A stretch of 31,091 bases of DNA from CAYFUL01 sp964346375. GTDB lineage: Bacteria; Bacillota; Clostridia; Tissierellales; Peptoniphilaceae. Made by a program: the position numbers and the translations under genes. The notes beneath the pieces are model-generated. The model did not search any database. It was given only the letters and a program-made list of their open reading frames with translations, and was not told the DNA's origin. The DNA is taken from assembly GCA_964346375.1 (NCBI GenBank), contig CAYFUL010000015.1, positions 1 through 31,091 of the forward strand, written 5' to 3'. Positions 1 to 8,655 of the stretch are shown in pieces. Position 1 is the first letter of the stretch; each line of letters begins with the position of its first letter.

Positions 1-1366
1 CTTTAGGTTCATACTCAATGTAAATAGTCTTCTCGACCTCTTGGTGGGATAAAAGTGCAACCGTCTCAACATGAAAAGTCCTAGGGAACTGGTCCACTAT
101 TTCCATACTCTCTATTCTATATCCACCCTCAATAAATGTGTGCAAATCTCGTACTAATGTTACTGGGTTACAGGATATATAGAGAAATTCATCTGGTTTA
201 AATTCTACAAGCTTCTCTATTCCGCGCGGGTTTATTCCCTCTCTAGGGGGATCTACTACAATTACATCTGCTGCTCCTGGTAGTTCCTCTAGTACTTTTA
301 GTACGTCCTCTGCGATAAATTCCACATTATCTAGTTTATTTATCTTTGCATTTTCCCGTGCTGCCTCTACTGCCTCTTCTACTATTTCTACTCCAACTAC
401 TTTTTTTGCGCTACTTGCCAATAGTTGGGCAATGGTTCCCGTTCCTGAATATAAATCGTAAATGGTCTTGTTCTCTGAATAGATTTTCTTCCTTGCTAAA
501 TCATATAGTACCTGGGCTGAAAAAGTATTTGTCTGAAAAAATGAAAATGGACTTACCTTAAATTTTAATCCCAGTACTTCCTCCTCTATATGGTCCTTTC
601 CATATAGGTGTACCAATTCCTCCGGCACTATTGCATCTGAGAGGGCGTCGTTTTTAATATGGTAAACACTTACGATTTTCCCCTCTAGTTTTATTTCGTG
701 TAGCTTCCTTAAAAATCCCTCTGGGTCTAACTCCTCTTGGGTGGTAGTAGAAAGTCCTATTAATATTTCTCCTGTGCTGTGTGCCTTTCTAATTAATAAA
801 TGGCGCAAAAATCCCTGGTGGTTTCTTCTGTTATACTGCTTCGCCCCAAGAGATGAAAAATATGACCTTACTCCCTCTCTTATGTTGTTAAAATCCTCGT
901 CTACTATATTACATCCCGTAGTATTTACTACTTCGTAAAACCTGTTTTTCGCATGTAGCCCCAGCGCCAATGGACCATCCTTGTACTCGTCGCCAAAGGT
1001 GTACTCCATTTTATTTCTATACTCTCTATACTTTGGAGATGGAATTATTTTTGGGCTTATTTTTATTCCGTTGTCCTGTAATAATTCCTCTACTTGCTTT
1101 TGTTTATATGCCAACTCATTTTCATAAGACAGAGTCTGATATGTACATCCTCCGCATCTTTCGTAGTGGGGGCATAGCGTTTCGTCCTCTAGGTCAGATT
1201 TTTCTACTACCCTTATTAATTTTGCCTTTCTTGATTTTCTATTGCGAGGATTTATTTCTACAATTTGCCCTAGAATTCCGCCCTTAAATTCGTACTCTCT
1301 ATCTTCAAATTTTCCAATGGATTTATTTGGAAATTTTACCTTTTCAATTTTTACTTCTATACTCAT
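1..1366 (-). CDS. rlmD: 23S rRNA (uracil-5-)-methyltransferase, RlmD/RumA family (3' end outside window)
   Basis: SAM-dependent m5U methyltransferase of 23S rRNA. The reverse strand reads open from the ATG at 1366 to the window edge, about 455 residues, so the C-terminus is missing. Visible motifs are an N-terminal 4Fe-4S cysteine cluster CPHYERCGGC, a SAM-binding motif DLYSGTGTIAQLL, DPPREGI, and the catalytic-cysteine motif YISCNP. Two adjacent ATGs (1369 and 1366) follow an AGGAG. I chose 1366 because it gives 7 nt of spacing against 4 nt for the upstream ATG. The gene is divergent from the deacetylase, with a good promoter in the 74-bp gap. The 4Fe-4S cluster places it in the RumA/RlmD/RlmCD group; which uridine it modifies cannot be told from sequence. 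Confidence 0.9.
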   Translation of the reverse strand, partial: MSIEVKIEKVKFPNKSIGKFEDREYEFKGGILGQIVEINPRNRKSRKAKLIRVVEKSDLEDETLCPHYERCGGCTYQTLSYENELAYKQKQVEELLQDNGIKISPKIIPSPKYREYRNKMEYTFGDEYKDGPLALGLHAKNRFYEVVNTTGCNIVDEDFNNIREGVRSYFSSLGAKQYNRRNHQGFLRHLLIRKAHSTGEILIGLSTTTQEELDPEGFLRKLHEIKLEGKIVSVYHIKNDALSDAIVPEELVHLYGKDHIEEEVLGLKFKVSPFSFFQTNTFSAQVLYDLARKKIYSENKTIYDLYSGTGTIAQLLASSAKKVVGVEIVEEAVEAARENAKINKLDNVEFIAEDVLKVLEELPGAADVIVVDPPREGINPRGIEKLVEFKPDEFLYISCNPVTLVRDLHTFIEGGYRIESMEIVDQFPRTFHVETVALLSHQEVEKTIYIEYEPK

Positions 1367-1386
1367 CATCTCACTCCTTGCTGAAA

Positions 1387-1415
1387 ATTATATCAAACTA
1401 CACCTACTGCCTCAA
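1387..1415 (-). promoter_or_regulatory. Promoter of the rlmD-like gene
   Basis: On the reverse strand TTGAGG (1415-1410) is followed after 17 nt by TATAAT (1392-1387). A TGA just before the -10 gives an extended -10. The predicted start point near 1380 leaves a leader of about 12 nt that contains the AGGAG site. Confidence 0.65.
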
Positions 1416-1443
1416 TTATGATAAAATAAACTTGGTGAATAAT

Positions 1444-2268
1444 ATGAAGAAAAAATATATACTAGCACTTTTTTTAATACTGGGTATTTTTGCAATATAT
1501 CTAAAATTTTTTAATGTAGTTGGCAAGGGGACAATTCCCGTAATTACCTACCATGCATTTACAGAGGAAACTACAACTGAAAATGAGTACGTTCTTCCAA
1601 TTGGCGAGTTTGAAAATATGGTAAAGGCGCTATCTGAAAATGGATTTACATTTTTATCAATTAACGATGTAATTGACATAATCTATAATGAAAAACCACT
1701 TCCAAATAATCCAATACTAATAACAATGGACGACGGCTACGAGGATAATTGGACTCTAGTAGGTCCAGTTTTAAAGAAGTATAACGCTCGGGCGACGGTG
1801 TTTTTAATTGGCTCAATGATAGATGGGGAAGGGTATCTATCGTGGGATCAGGTTCAGCAAATGGCAGAAAGTGGGGATTACGATTTAGAAAACCACAGTT
1901 TTAATTCCCATGCCATTTATACAGAAGGACCAAATGAAGGCAAAACCCATATGTCCGCCCCATCAGAAGGAGAGTCGGAGGAGGACTACTACGAGAGAAT
2001 AAAGAAGGATATAATTTGGAATAATAACTTAATCTATAATAGGTCCAGCGTTTTTCCAACGGCAATAGCATACCCAGGGGCTATGAGTACGCCTACATTG
2101 GAAAGGGCAGCAAAGGATTCGGGACTTAAAATAGGTTTTATTGGCGCAGAAAAAACAGCCTCTAAGGTAAAGGACTTAGATCCATTTGCAATAAAGAGGT
2201 TCCACATAAAACCTGGGATTAAAATTGATAGAATGGTTAGATTTTTAAAATCCAATAATGAAGTGTAA
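1444..2268 (+). CDS. Membrane-anchored polysaccharide deacetylase (CE4/NodB family)
   Basis: Predicted N-deacetylase of cell-wall or extracellular amino-sugar polymers, 274 residues from the ATG at 1444. The open frame extends further upstream, but that part runs over the promoter of the divergent gene and is not protein-like. A lysine-rich start and one hydrophobic segment (about residues 5-22) form a signal anchor, putting the enzyme outside the membrane. CE4 motifs are present: TMDDGYEDN with Asp96/Asp97 (motif 1), NHSFNSH with His151 and His156 as metal ligands (motif 2), and AYPGAMS (motif 3). VITYHAF near the N-terminus is typical of the PgdA/IcaB-like branch. It is monocistronic with its own terminator. 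The substrate (peptidoglycan or poly-N-acetylglucosamine) cannot be decided. Confidence 0.88.
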   Translation: MKKKYILALFLILGIFAIYLKFFNVVGKGTIPVITYHAFTEETTTENEYVLPIGEFENMVKALSENGFTFLSINDVIDIIYNEKPLPNNPILITMDDGYEDNWTLVGPVLKKYNARATVFLIGSMIDGEGYLSWDQVQQMAESGDYDLENHSFNSHAIYTEGPNEGKTHMSAPSEGESEEDYYERIKKDIIWNNNLIYNRSSVFPTAIAYPGAMSTPTLERAAKDSGLKIGFIGAEKTASKVKDLDPFAIKRFHIKPGIKIDRMVRFLKSNNEV

Positions 2269-2297
2269 ATTTTTACTCAATAGAAAAATGAAAAAAT

Positions 2298-2330
2298 CCC
2301 CTAAGTCCTTATTTGGCTTAGGGGAACATT
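2298..2330 (+). terminator. Terminator after the polysaccharide deacetylase gene
   Basis: Perfect 8-bp stem CCCCTAAG (2298-2305) / CTTAGGGG (2317-2324), with a further CC/GG pair inside the loop. It is preceded by AAAAAAT and followed by a T-rich but interrupted tail, and lies 30 bp after the stop codon. Confidence 0.75.
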
Positions 2331-2336
2331 ATTTTA

Positions 2337-2356
2337 TAAATAAATAAATAAATAAA
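2337..2356. repeat. TAAA tetranucleotide repeat, five units
   Basis: Five consecutive TAAA units lie in the non-coding stretch between two terminators. No gene overlaps it. Confidence 0.8.
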
Positions 2357-2400
2357 AGTGTATGAAAGTATAGTAAAGATAAACAGATTAATACACTTAA

Positions 2401-2432
2401 AAAAATCCGACTCATAAAAGAATCGGATTTTT
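2401..2432 (-). terminator. Terminator after the SLH surface protein gene
   Basis: Perfect 10-bp inverted repeat AAAAATCCGA (2401-2410) / TCGGATTTTT (2423-2432). Both arms end in A/T runs, so it could stop transcription from either side. It lies 9 bp beyond the stop codon of the reverse-strand gene. Confidence 0.8.
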
Positions 2433-2440
2433 TCATCAAA

Positions 2441-4648
2441 TTATCTACCAAAAACTTCTAACCAGTTTTCAACAAGATTATTCTTTTCTCTTCTTTGATA
2501 TTCGTGGCTGTTAGATGCTTCTATAATTTCATAGTATGCCCAGTGAGATCTATCTATATCAGGGAATACAGAGATTTTAGACGCAAAACCTTTATAGAAA
2601 TCATCATCAGATTTTCTCTCAAATAGTGAATTTAAAATAGTCGCAGTTTCAGCTCTAGTAATAGAGTTATCAGGTCTGAAAGTACCATCTTCATAACCAA
2701 TAATTCTTTTATTACCAAAGGATTGAGAAATAGCTTTTTCAAATTTATGACCCTTAGAATCATCAAAAGGATGGGTAGAATCATTCACTTTGTCAATATA
2801 GCTAATCATTTGAGCAAGTTCAGCTCTAGTAATAGGCTCATTAGGTCTAAAGTTTTCGCCTTCCTTTTCTTCTAAAATACCAGCCTTAAAAGCAGCCTTT
2901 AAATATCTATTGAACCAGTTATCGCCAGTAACATCAGAGAAATTAGGAGCAACTATATCATCAACGTTAAAGCCCTTTAATCTAACGATCATAGTTACAG
3001 CTTCAGCTCTAGTTACATTTCCATTAGGACGAACAGTACCATCTTCATAACCAGAGATATAAGCAAAGTGTTTACCTCTTTCAAGATGTTGCTCAACAGT
3101 TGTAGTACTACCGTAGTTCCATAATCCACCAATAATTACACTTGGACCAGGTTCATATTTAGAAGGTTTTCTGTTAGGATCTTTAGGATTAGTTCCAGCA
3201 GCTTTTTCTTCATCATCGGTGTATCCGTCATTATCATCATCAGGATCCGTGATATCAGGATTTCCATCCCCATCAGTATCTCTTAAAACGTTAATAGTAA
3301 AAGTCTTAGTAACAGTACTACCTGTTGTATCATCAGTTGCCGTAATAGTAACAGTAAAGGACCTGGATTCTTCCCTAATTCCCCAGTCGGTTAATCTATT
3401 AGGAGTACCTTCAATTTGTCCAGTACTTGGATTAAAACTTAATCCATCTGGCAATCCAGAAACTTCAACAGAAACATCATTTCCGTCTTGATTCTTCGCA
3501 GTAATTATTATAGGAGAAATCTTCTTACCCTCAATAATATTATTGTTACCATCAACAGAAATTGTAATATCTGTAGAATCTTTATCCTTTGGATTTTCAT
3601 CTTCAGTATCTTGAATTCCGTCGTTATCGTGATCTGTATCTGTTACATCTGGTATTCCATCTCCGTCTGTGTCTCTTTGGACTTTTACGGTTACTGTTGT
3701 TGTTTTTGTTTCTTCTCCTAGGGTCGCTGTTATGGTTACTGTTACGTCTTCTTCTTCGTGATCTTTATCAGCCCATGCTACTGCTGGTGCAGTTCCATTT
3801 ATCTTCTTACCTTCTACAGTTAGGTCTTTATCTACTGTTATTACAGCTGCGTCTTTGTTTACTTCTGCTGTTATCTCAGAGATTGGTTTTTCTTCTAATA
3901 CTGTTTGGGTTTCTGGTGTTGCACTTAGAGTTAATTGGTCTGAATACGTTGCTGTATGTGTTTTTGGTTCAGAATAGCTACTCTGTATCGGATCATCCCA
4001 TCCTTCGTAGGTATATCCTTCATGTGCTGTTATTATTGGTTCTGCTAAGTTTTCTCCTAACGGAACTTTTTTATAAACATAATATACTGATGGAGAACTT
4101 ATCTCACCATGGTCTTCCGATAGAAAGGTAATTTTTACATAATCTCCATTGTTTTCATAGGCTTCGTCTGTTGTTACTAATGGCATTTCTGTAAAAGTAA
4201 TTTCCGTTGGTTCAATTCCTTCAGAATCAATTTCTGGTTTGGCAGGCTTGTAAACTTTATTTCCATAAGTATCTACAATTACGCCGTTTTGTAACCCAGT
4301 TACCTGAATTGTAGGTGTTTTATTAAAGATAGGTACATTGAAAGGATTCATTATTTCAGATTCTGGGAATGTTTCGGTTGCATTAGAATTAGAAGGAATT
4401 TCAATTTCTATTTCTTTTGTTCCTGAGCTAACCTTAATCCTTCCATTTGTACCAGTAGGGTTTGTGGATGAGGTATTATCTTCAGTTACTGTATTTACTA
4501 TTACGTCTGTATTTACTACTTGATAAAGATTCATATTAAAAGTAGTTGTTCCTGTTTCACCCTCATTACCTTCTTCAGTATCTTCTTTAATTTTTCCAAC
4601 TACGGTTCCCTCACCAAGCTGAACAGACATTGTTACTCTTGAAAACAT
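2441..4648 (-). CDS. SLH-domain surface protein, 5' end apparently lost
   Basis: A 735-residue open frame for a cell-wall protein held by S-layer homology domains. From N to C: low-complexity Thr/Glu-rich region (1-160); a bacterial Flg_new-like repeat (about 171-237, ending GYTYEGW); Ig-like/Rib-like repeats with two Asp-rich calcium-binding blocks DTDGDG (about 326-346 and 457-478); then three SLH domains (about 523-565, 569-620, 626-677) with the TRAE signatures VTRAEA, ITRAEL and ITRAET, and a partial SLH-like tail (695-720). No signal peptide is present at either possible start (4648 or 4630). The first residues are read from the antisense of the neighbouring regulator fragment. The true start and export signal therefore seem to have been lost at a junction near 4620. 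It may be a pseudogene or a misassembled gene. The SLH assignment is secure; the ligand is unknown. Confidence 0.8.
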   Translation of the reverse strand: MFSRVTMSVQLGEGTVVGKIKEDTEEGNEGETGTTTFNMNLYQVVNTDVIVNTVTEDNTSSTNPTGTNGRIKVSSGTKEIEIEIPSNSNATETFPESEIMNPFNVPIFNKTPTIQVTGLQNGVIVDTYGNKVYKPAKPEIDSEGIEPTEITFTEMPLVTTDEAYENNGDYVKITFLSEDHGEISSPSVYYVYKKVPLGENLAEPIITAHEGYTYEGWDDPIQSSYSEPKTHTATYSDQLTLSATPETQTVLEEKPISEITAEVNKDAAVITVDKDLTVEGKKINGTAPAVAWADKDHEEEDVTVTITATLGEETKTTTVTVKVQRDTDGDGIPDVTDTDHDNDGIQDTEDENPKDKDSTDITISVDGNNNIIEGKKISPIIITAKNQDGNDVSVEVSGLPDGLSFNPSTGQIEGTPNRLTDWGIREESRSFTVTITATDDTTGSTVTKTFTINVLRDTDGDGNPDITDPDDDNDGYTDDEEKAAGTNPKDPNRKPSKYEPGPSVIIGGLWNYGSTTTVEQHLERGKHFAYISGYEDGTVRPNGNVTRAEAVTMIVRLKGFNVDDIVAPNFSDVTGDNWFNRYLKAAFKAGILEEKEGENFRPNEPITRAELAQMISYIDKVNDSTHPFDDSKGHKFEKAISQSFGNKRIIGYEDGTFRPDNSITRAETATILNSLFERKSDDDFYKGFASKISVFPDIDRSHWAYYEIIEASNSHEYQRREKNNLVENWLEVFGR

Positions 4649-5099
4649 GCGCTATACGCGATACGCACGTAACCCTAGGATAGCTAGAGTACTTACTGAT
4701 TTTGGATGGGTACGTGAACTTAATGAAGGCGTGAATCGTATTTATGATGAAATGAAAAACTTTTATTTGCAAGACCCAGAATATAGTGAACCCAATAGTC
4801 ATTCTGTACAGTTGGAGTTAGAAAATAATTATAAATCTCGTCAATTAAGGATAGAGGATCATGTAGATGAATTAGGAGAAAAAATAAATTCAGAAAATTT
4901 GAATGAAAATGAGCGGGAAATTTTAGCATACCTCTATAATAATGAACGAATTAATGTAGGGATTACTTCTGAATTAATTGGGAGAAGTGATGTAACTTCA
5001 AGAAAATTATTAAAATCACTATTGAATAAAGGGGTTTTAAAGTGGCACGGTAATTCAAAGAACGACCCAACTCAATATTACACTCTTTATAAGGAGTAG
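4626..5099 (+). pseudogene. 3' fragment of an AlbA_2/Schlafen-type ATP-binding transcriptional regulator
   Basis: From 4626 the frame reads TDIVTLENMRYTRYARNPRI and continues with FGWVRELNEGVNRIYDEM. From memory this is the hallmark C-terminal part of the RecG-like/AlbA_2 (Schlafen) 'ATP-binding protein' family. The match starts about 21 bases before the first ATG (4647), just after an in-frame TGA, so the N-terminal DNA-binding and ATPase half is missing. A winged-helix segment follows (about residues 88-145 counted from the ATG, NEREILAYLYN...KGVLKW). The frame stops at a TAG (5097-5099) just before a repeat-rich tail in another frame. Full-length relatives are several hundred residues. The fragment is probably non-functional. 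Confidence 0.7.
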
Positions 5100-5105
5100 T
5101 TTTGA

Positions 5106-5328
5106 GTAACTTTCCAGTAGTTTCTAGTAACTTTGGAGTAAACAGAATAGCAAATAGTAAGTTTTGTGCAAATTNNNNNNNNNNNNNNNNNNNNNNNNNN
5201 NNNNNNNNNNNNNNNNNNNNNNNNNNNNNNNNNNNNNNNNNNNNNNNNNNNNNNNNNNNNNNNNNNNNNNNNNNTTTCGAGTAGTTTCGAGTAAGTTTCC
5301 AGTAGAAAATACTTTTATAAAGTTGTAG
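5106..5328 (+). repeat. SSNFxVV heptapeptide-coding repeat interrupted by a scaffold gap
   Basis: Before the gap one frame reads SNFPVVSSNFGVN (from 5105). After the gap a frame reads FRVVSSKFPVENTFIKL and ends in TAG at 5326-5328. At DNA level this is a degenerate AGTAACTTTC-like unit of 10-11 bp, two units per 7 codons. It is likely the repetitive C-terminal tail of the regulator fragment just upstream, now out of frame with it. Confidence 0.5.
5175..5274. other. Scaffold gap (100 N)
   Basis: A run of exactly 100 N, a placeholder length. The flanks do not share a terminal overlap but both carry the same degenerate repeat, so the assembly probably broke in that repeat and the real length is unknown. 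Confidence 0.95.
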
Positions 5329-5342
5329 ATGTTACTTAGTAA

Positions 5343-5377
5343 AAAAAGGTCAAGATTTTATTCCTGACCTTTTTTAT
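5343..5377 (-). terminator. Bidirectional terminator, end of the ABC exporter operon
   Basis: Stem AAAAAGGTCA (5343-5352) / TGACCTTTTT (5365-5374) with A and T runs on both sides. It serves the reverse-strand permease ending at 5389 and could also end transcription of the regulator fragment on the plus strand. Confidence 0.8.
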
Positions 5378-5388
5378 ATCAAAGATTT

Positions 5389-6983
5389 TTACAACCTCTG
5401 CTCCCTCTTTCCATATCCTACCACTCCCAAAATTACAAGTCCTACTGCAATTAATACTAATATTCCCAGTGGAAGTATTTCTATTTCCTCTACTGGCAAC
5501 TTTGGTATAAAACTAAATGGTGTAAAGTAGTCCATTATCTCTGGCAGGTCTAGTACTCTTCCTACAAAGGTTGTTAAAAATGAATACCCAAAGAGTACCC
5601 ATGTAAGTGCCGTTAATTTTGGCATACATCCCAATAGAAATACTGCTACTCCCATCACAACCCATAGCGCTGGCAAGTATACTATAAATGACTTTATAAA
5701 GTACTCCAGTTCAATTTTTTCCGACAGTACTGCTGTGGCGGCTCCATATAATCCTAGGGCAGATGCAATTTTAATTACTATACTTAGTACAAATCCTATT
5801 AGTATATATCCCAGTAGGTACTTTTCTTTTTTTACTGGTCGACTTAGTACATTTACGTTTCTTCCTTCAACCTCCTCCTTGTGCAGTTTTAATATGCTCG
5901 TTACCACGGGTACTATTCCCAGTAAAGACAGTATACTTCCCACCATGGATACAAACATCATTGGAATTGAATACTCGTCATTTACTCCCATAATCTTCTG
6001 GTAGAATTCATTTTCTGCTACAAAGGTTTCTATATCCCCTAGCACCGATCCATAGGCTGCTGCAAATACAAACATTACCACTACCCATACAATGGCTGAA
6101 TTTCTGAGTAACCTATTGGAAAGTCCAAGGGGTGATTTTAATAGTATTGAAGCTTTTTTTCATCCCTTTCTCTGGGGAATAAATCCCTGTCCTATATCCC
6201 TTATGGAATTTAATAATAAGGCGAGTAAAATTACTACAATACTTTCTCCAAGTAGTATTAATATTGGGGAGATATTATTTTCTGTAAATACTTTAGTTCT
6301 CTGTATTAATCCAAGGGGACTTATTAAGGATAGGGTTTCATTTCCTATATCTCCAAAGGCACGAAGTAGGTATGCTATTCCAAGTGTTCCTAGTGACAGT
6401 CCTATTGCTCCTCTATTTGAAGATGAAAGCTGTGAAAAAATTGCTCCAACTCCTCCAAAAAATAGTCCAATTACTCCAAGGGATGCTCCGTACAAAATAC
6501 TGCCCTTAAAATCCATGGACTCTATATTTAAAACGCCAATTCCTATGGAAATTATTGCTCCAACAATAAAATTAACTACTACTGCCGTAATAATTGCAGA
6601 GAGGAGTTTTGAAAGTCTACCTACTGGCAATGCCACAATCATCTCCGTTAGATCATTATCCTCGTCTTGGCGAGTATGTCTTACGACTAAAAAATATTCA
6701 TTATGGCGATGGTTATTGCCGTCCAAATAAACATGGTATTTGCATACATTGCCCCTACTGTATAGTTTTCTGCTCCGTAAACTGGACCCATCATTGCAAT
6801 GACCCCTGGATTATTTAAGGTTAGTACAAGGGCATTTCTGGAGTCCTGGTTAAACATATTTCCCATTCCTATTGCAAGGGAAATTGAAAATGCACTTAGA
6901 CAGATTATCCAAAGGGTGGAAATAATTCTCTCTCGCTTTAATGTAAATGCCGTAAGTTTTTTAGTATTATAAAATCTATTCAT
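5389..6983 (-). pseudogene. ABC exporter permease (COG3559-like), broken by a frameshift and a stop
   Basis: Multi-spanning ABC-2-type permease, probably a drug or peptide exporter subunit. Three pieces read as one protein: 6983-6687 (starts MNRFYNTKK, ends in IAIMNIF), 6690-6160 (LVVRHTRQDEDNDLTEM... to IPQRKG) and 6159-5389 (KKASILLKSPLGLSNR... to YGKREQRL). The first break is a missing base in the A6 run at 6689-6694. The second is an in-frame TGA at 6162-6160, one transition from CGA (Arg). Repaired length is 531 residues, with roughly 12 hydrophobic segments in two halves, as expected for the family. It starts 2 nt after the ATPase stop. I consider it a pseudogene; sequencing error could explain the indel but not easily the TGA. 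Confidence 0.75.
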
Positions 6984-6985
6984 GG

Positions 6986-7877
6986 CTACTTCTCCATACT
7001 GGTACTATAGTGGTGCATAAATAGGTCCTCTAATGTTGCAGGAGTGCTTTCGATTTTCACTATGCCATACTTTGAAAGATAGTTTAGTATATTTTCTGTT
7101 TCATTAGTATTTACATGGAACTTTAATTTATTTTTATCCTGCTCTAAATCCACTACTCCATTTATTTTTTCAAGGCCTTCTACTGGAATTCTAGTTTCTA
7201 TATTCATGGACATACTGGTAAGATGGCGGAGCTCATCTAGGGTACCAATTTCTACAATCTTCCCCCTATTTATTATTCCAACTCTATTACAAATTCGCTC
7301 TACTTCTGAAAGAATATGACTAGAAAGGAGAATGGTCTTTCCCCTATTTTTCTCCTCTGTAACACAATCTACAAATACCTGCTCCATTAGGGGGTCAAGT
7401 CCACTTGTAGGCTCGTCGAAGATATATAGTTCTGCATCAGATGCAAAGGCAGCCACCAATGCAATTTTCTGTCTATTTCCCTTGGAGTAGGTTCTACATT
7501 TTTTTTGAAGGGTCAAGGTCAAATAGTTTAAGGTACTTTTCTCTAGAAGATGTGGATTTTCCATGAAGGCTTAAAAACAAATCGATCACCTCTCCGCCAG
7601 TCATATTGTTCCATAGATTCATCTCTCCGGGAACGTAGGCGTTCCTCTTGTGAATTTTTACAGCATCTCTCTAACAGTCCATTCCAAAAATTTCTGCCCT
7701 GCCCTTCGTTGGTTTTAAACTGCCAAGTAGTAGGCGAATGGTAGTGGTTTTTCCTGCGCCATTTGGACCAATATATCCAAAGACCTCTCCCTTTTGTAAC
7801 TCTAGGTTTACGCCATCAAGGGCAGTAATTTTTCCAAACTTCTTCGTTAAATCCATTGTCTTTAAAATATTTCTCAT
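6986..7877 (-). pseudogene. ABC exporter ATPase, broken by an amber stop and a frameshift
   Basis: ATP-binding subunit partner of the permease. The first part (7877-7671) has Walker A GPNGAGKTTT and ends at TAG in GMDC-stop-RDAVKIHKR, where TGG (Trp) is the likely ancestor. The same frame continues (NAYVPGEMNLWNNMTGGEV) to an A-run: eight T on the plus strand at 7499-7506 where seven would keep the frame. After that comes the signature region YSKGNRQKIAL, Walker B LYIFDEPTSGLDP and the H-loop LLSSH. Removing one base gives 296 residues, normal for the family. An AGGAGGA site precedes the ATG at 7877, and the tetR gene is 11 bp upstream. With two independent lesions the subunit is unlikely to be made in full. 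Confidence 0.78.
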
Positions 7878-7888
7878 AGGATTCCTCC

Positions 7889-8491
7889 TTACTTATAGAG
7901 ATTTTCTTTTAACATTAAAATACAACTTGTAAATTCATCAGAAAGTTGGTCAAGTTCATGGATAGATAGGTTTGAAGCACTTTGAAAAAATCCCTGGCTA
8001 TACCTCATTAGAAGTTTTGAAACCAACTCTGGGTCAACTCCATCCTTAAATTTTTCAAAGTCCCTTTCGGAGAAAAATACCCCTTCTCTAAAATTTGCAC
8101 CCTTTTTTAAAACTCCATCTACTTCAGATTTTACCTCTGGGTCAGTTTCGGAACTCATCTCCCCTAAAAACAATAGGAGATTGGGATACTGTTTAAGAGT
8201 TGCAACTTTACATTCTGTAAGATTTAGCAGTCTATCAAAAATATCTGTAAGGGAGCTGTTGTAGTGCTTTTTAAAAGCGGACATTAGAGTTTCAAAAGCT
8301 GTATCCACTAAAAACAGGTATAGATTTTTTTTATTGCCAAAGTAGTGAAAGAGAGTTGCCTTAGAAATTCCAGCAGACTCTGCAATATCAGCAGTAGATG
8401 CCTTTTTATATCCCATCCTTCCAAAACAGAAGAACCCACCTTCAATAATTGCCCTTCGTTTTTCTTCAGGTAGTGCTAAAAAAGTGTCCAA
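7889..8491 (-). CDS. TetR-family transcriptional repressor
   Basis: First gene of the ABC exporter operon and probably its own repressor. The N-terminal helix-turn-helix reads GYKKASTADIAESAGISKATLFHYFGNKKNL, the standard TetR pattern; the rest is a variable ligand-binding helical domain. An ATG exists at 8506, but the sequence ATGGAGGTG there holds the ribosome site itself. The better start is the TTG at 8491, 6 nt after GGAGGTG, giving 200 residues starting before DTFLALPEEKRR. A palindromic operator overlaps the promoter. The regulator is intact although both transporter genes after it are broken. The inducer is unknown; such pairs usually respond to a toxic compound exported by the transporter. 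Confidence 0.85.
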   Translation of the reverse strand: MDTFLALPEEKRRAIIEGGFFCFGRMGYKKASTADIAESAGISKATLFHYFGNKKNLYLFLVDTAFETLMSAFKKHYNSSLTDIFDRLLNLTECKVATLKQYPNLLLFLGEMSSETDPEVKSEVDGVLKKGANFREGVFFSERDFEKFKDGVDPELVSKLLMRYSQGFFQSASNLSIHELDQLSDEFTSCILMLKENLYK

Positions 8492-8507
8492 AAATTTCAC
8501 CTCCATT

Positions 8508-8554
8508 AACCGATTCGGTTTAATTATACTCTACTACCGCGAACCGAAACGGTC
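8508..8554 (-). promoter_or_regulatory. tetR promoter with two operator-like palindromes
   Basis: A perfect palindrome AACCGATTCGGTT (8508-8520) and a near copy AACCGAAACGGTC (8542-8554) lie 34 bp apart, centre to centre. A reverse-strand -10 TATAAT (8528-8523) sits between them. A TTGACC lies further up, but at 22 nt spacing it is a poor -35. The layout suits autorepression by the downstream TetR protein, which is an inference. Confidence 0.6.
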
Positions 8555-8572
8555 AACGAGTTTTTGAAAAGA

Positions 8573-8616
8573 ATTATGGTAGGGCGTCGGTCGTTCGATC
8601 GACCCGCGGGGAGAGG
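8573..8616. repeat. REP-like GC-rich hairpin, copy 1
   Basis: Begins ATTATGGTAGGGCGTCGG, forms the hairpin GGTCG-TTCGAT-CGACC and ends CCCGCGGGGAGAGG. It is much richer in GC than its surroundings. A second copy lies 83 bp on. Confidence 0.6.
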
Positions 8617-8655
8617 AAGCGTTGGTAATTTAAATAATACAATGTATGTTTGTGA

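Noticed and set aside
346..1287. Several plus-strand open frames over the first 1.3 kb
   Set aside because: They are antisense to the RlmD-type gene, whose motifs are complete on the reverse strand. The plus-strand readings are Leu/Phe-rich without any family pattern.
3488..4131. Plus-strand open frames inside the SLH gene
   Set aside because: Leu-rich antisense readings of the repetitive Thr/Asp coding sequence. No ribosome site or known domain.
5102..5284. Open frame running through the 100 N
   Set aside because: N length is arbitrary, so continuity of the frame across it has no meaning. The frames on the two sides were read separately.
7671..7673. Recoding of TAG (for example pyrrolysine or suppression) in the ABC ATPase
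   Set aside because: The same gene has a separate frameshift and its partner has two lesions, so decay is simpler. TAG is also used as a normal stop elsewhere (regulator fragment, HPr).
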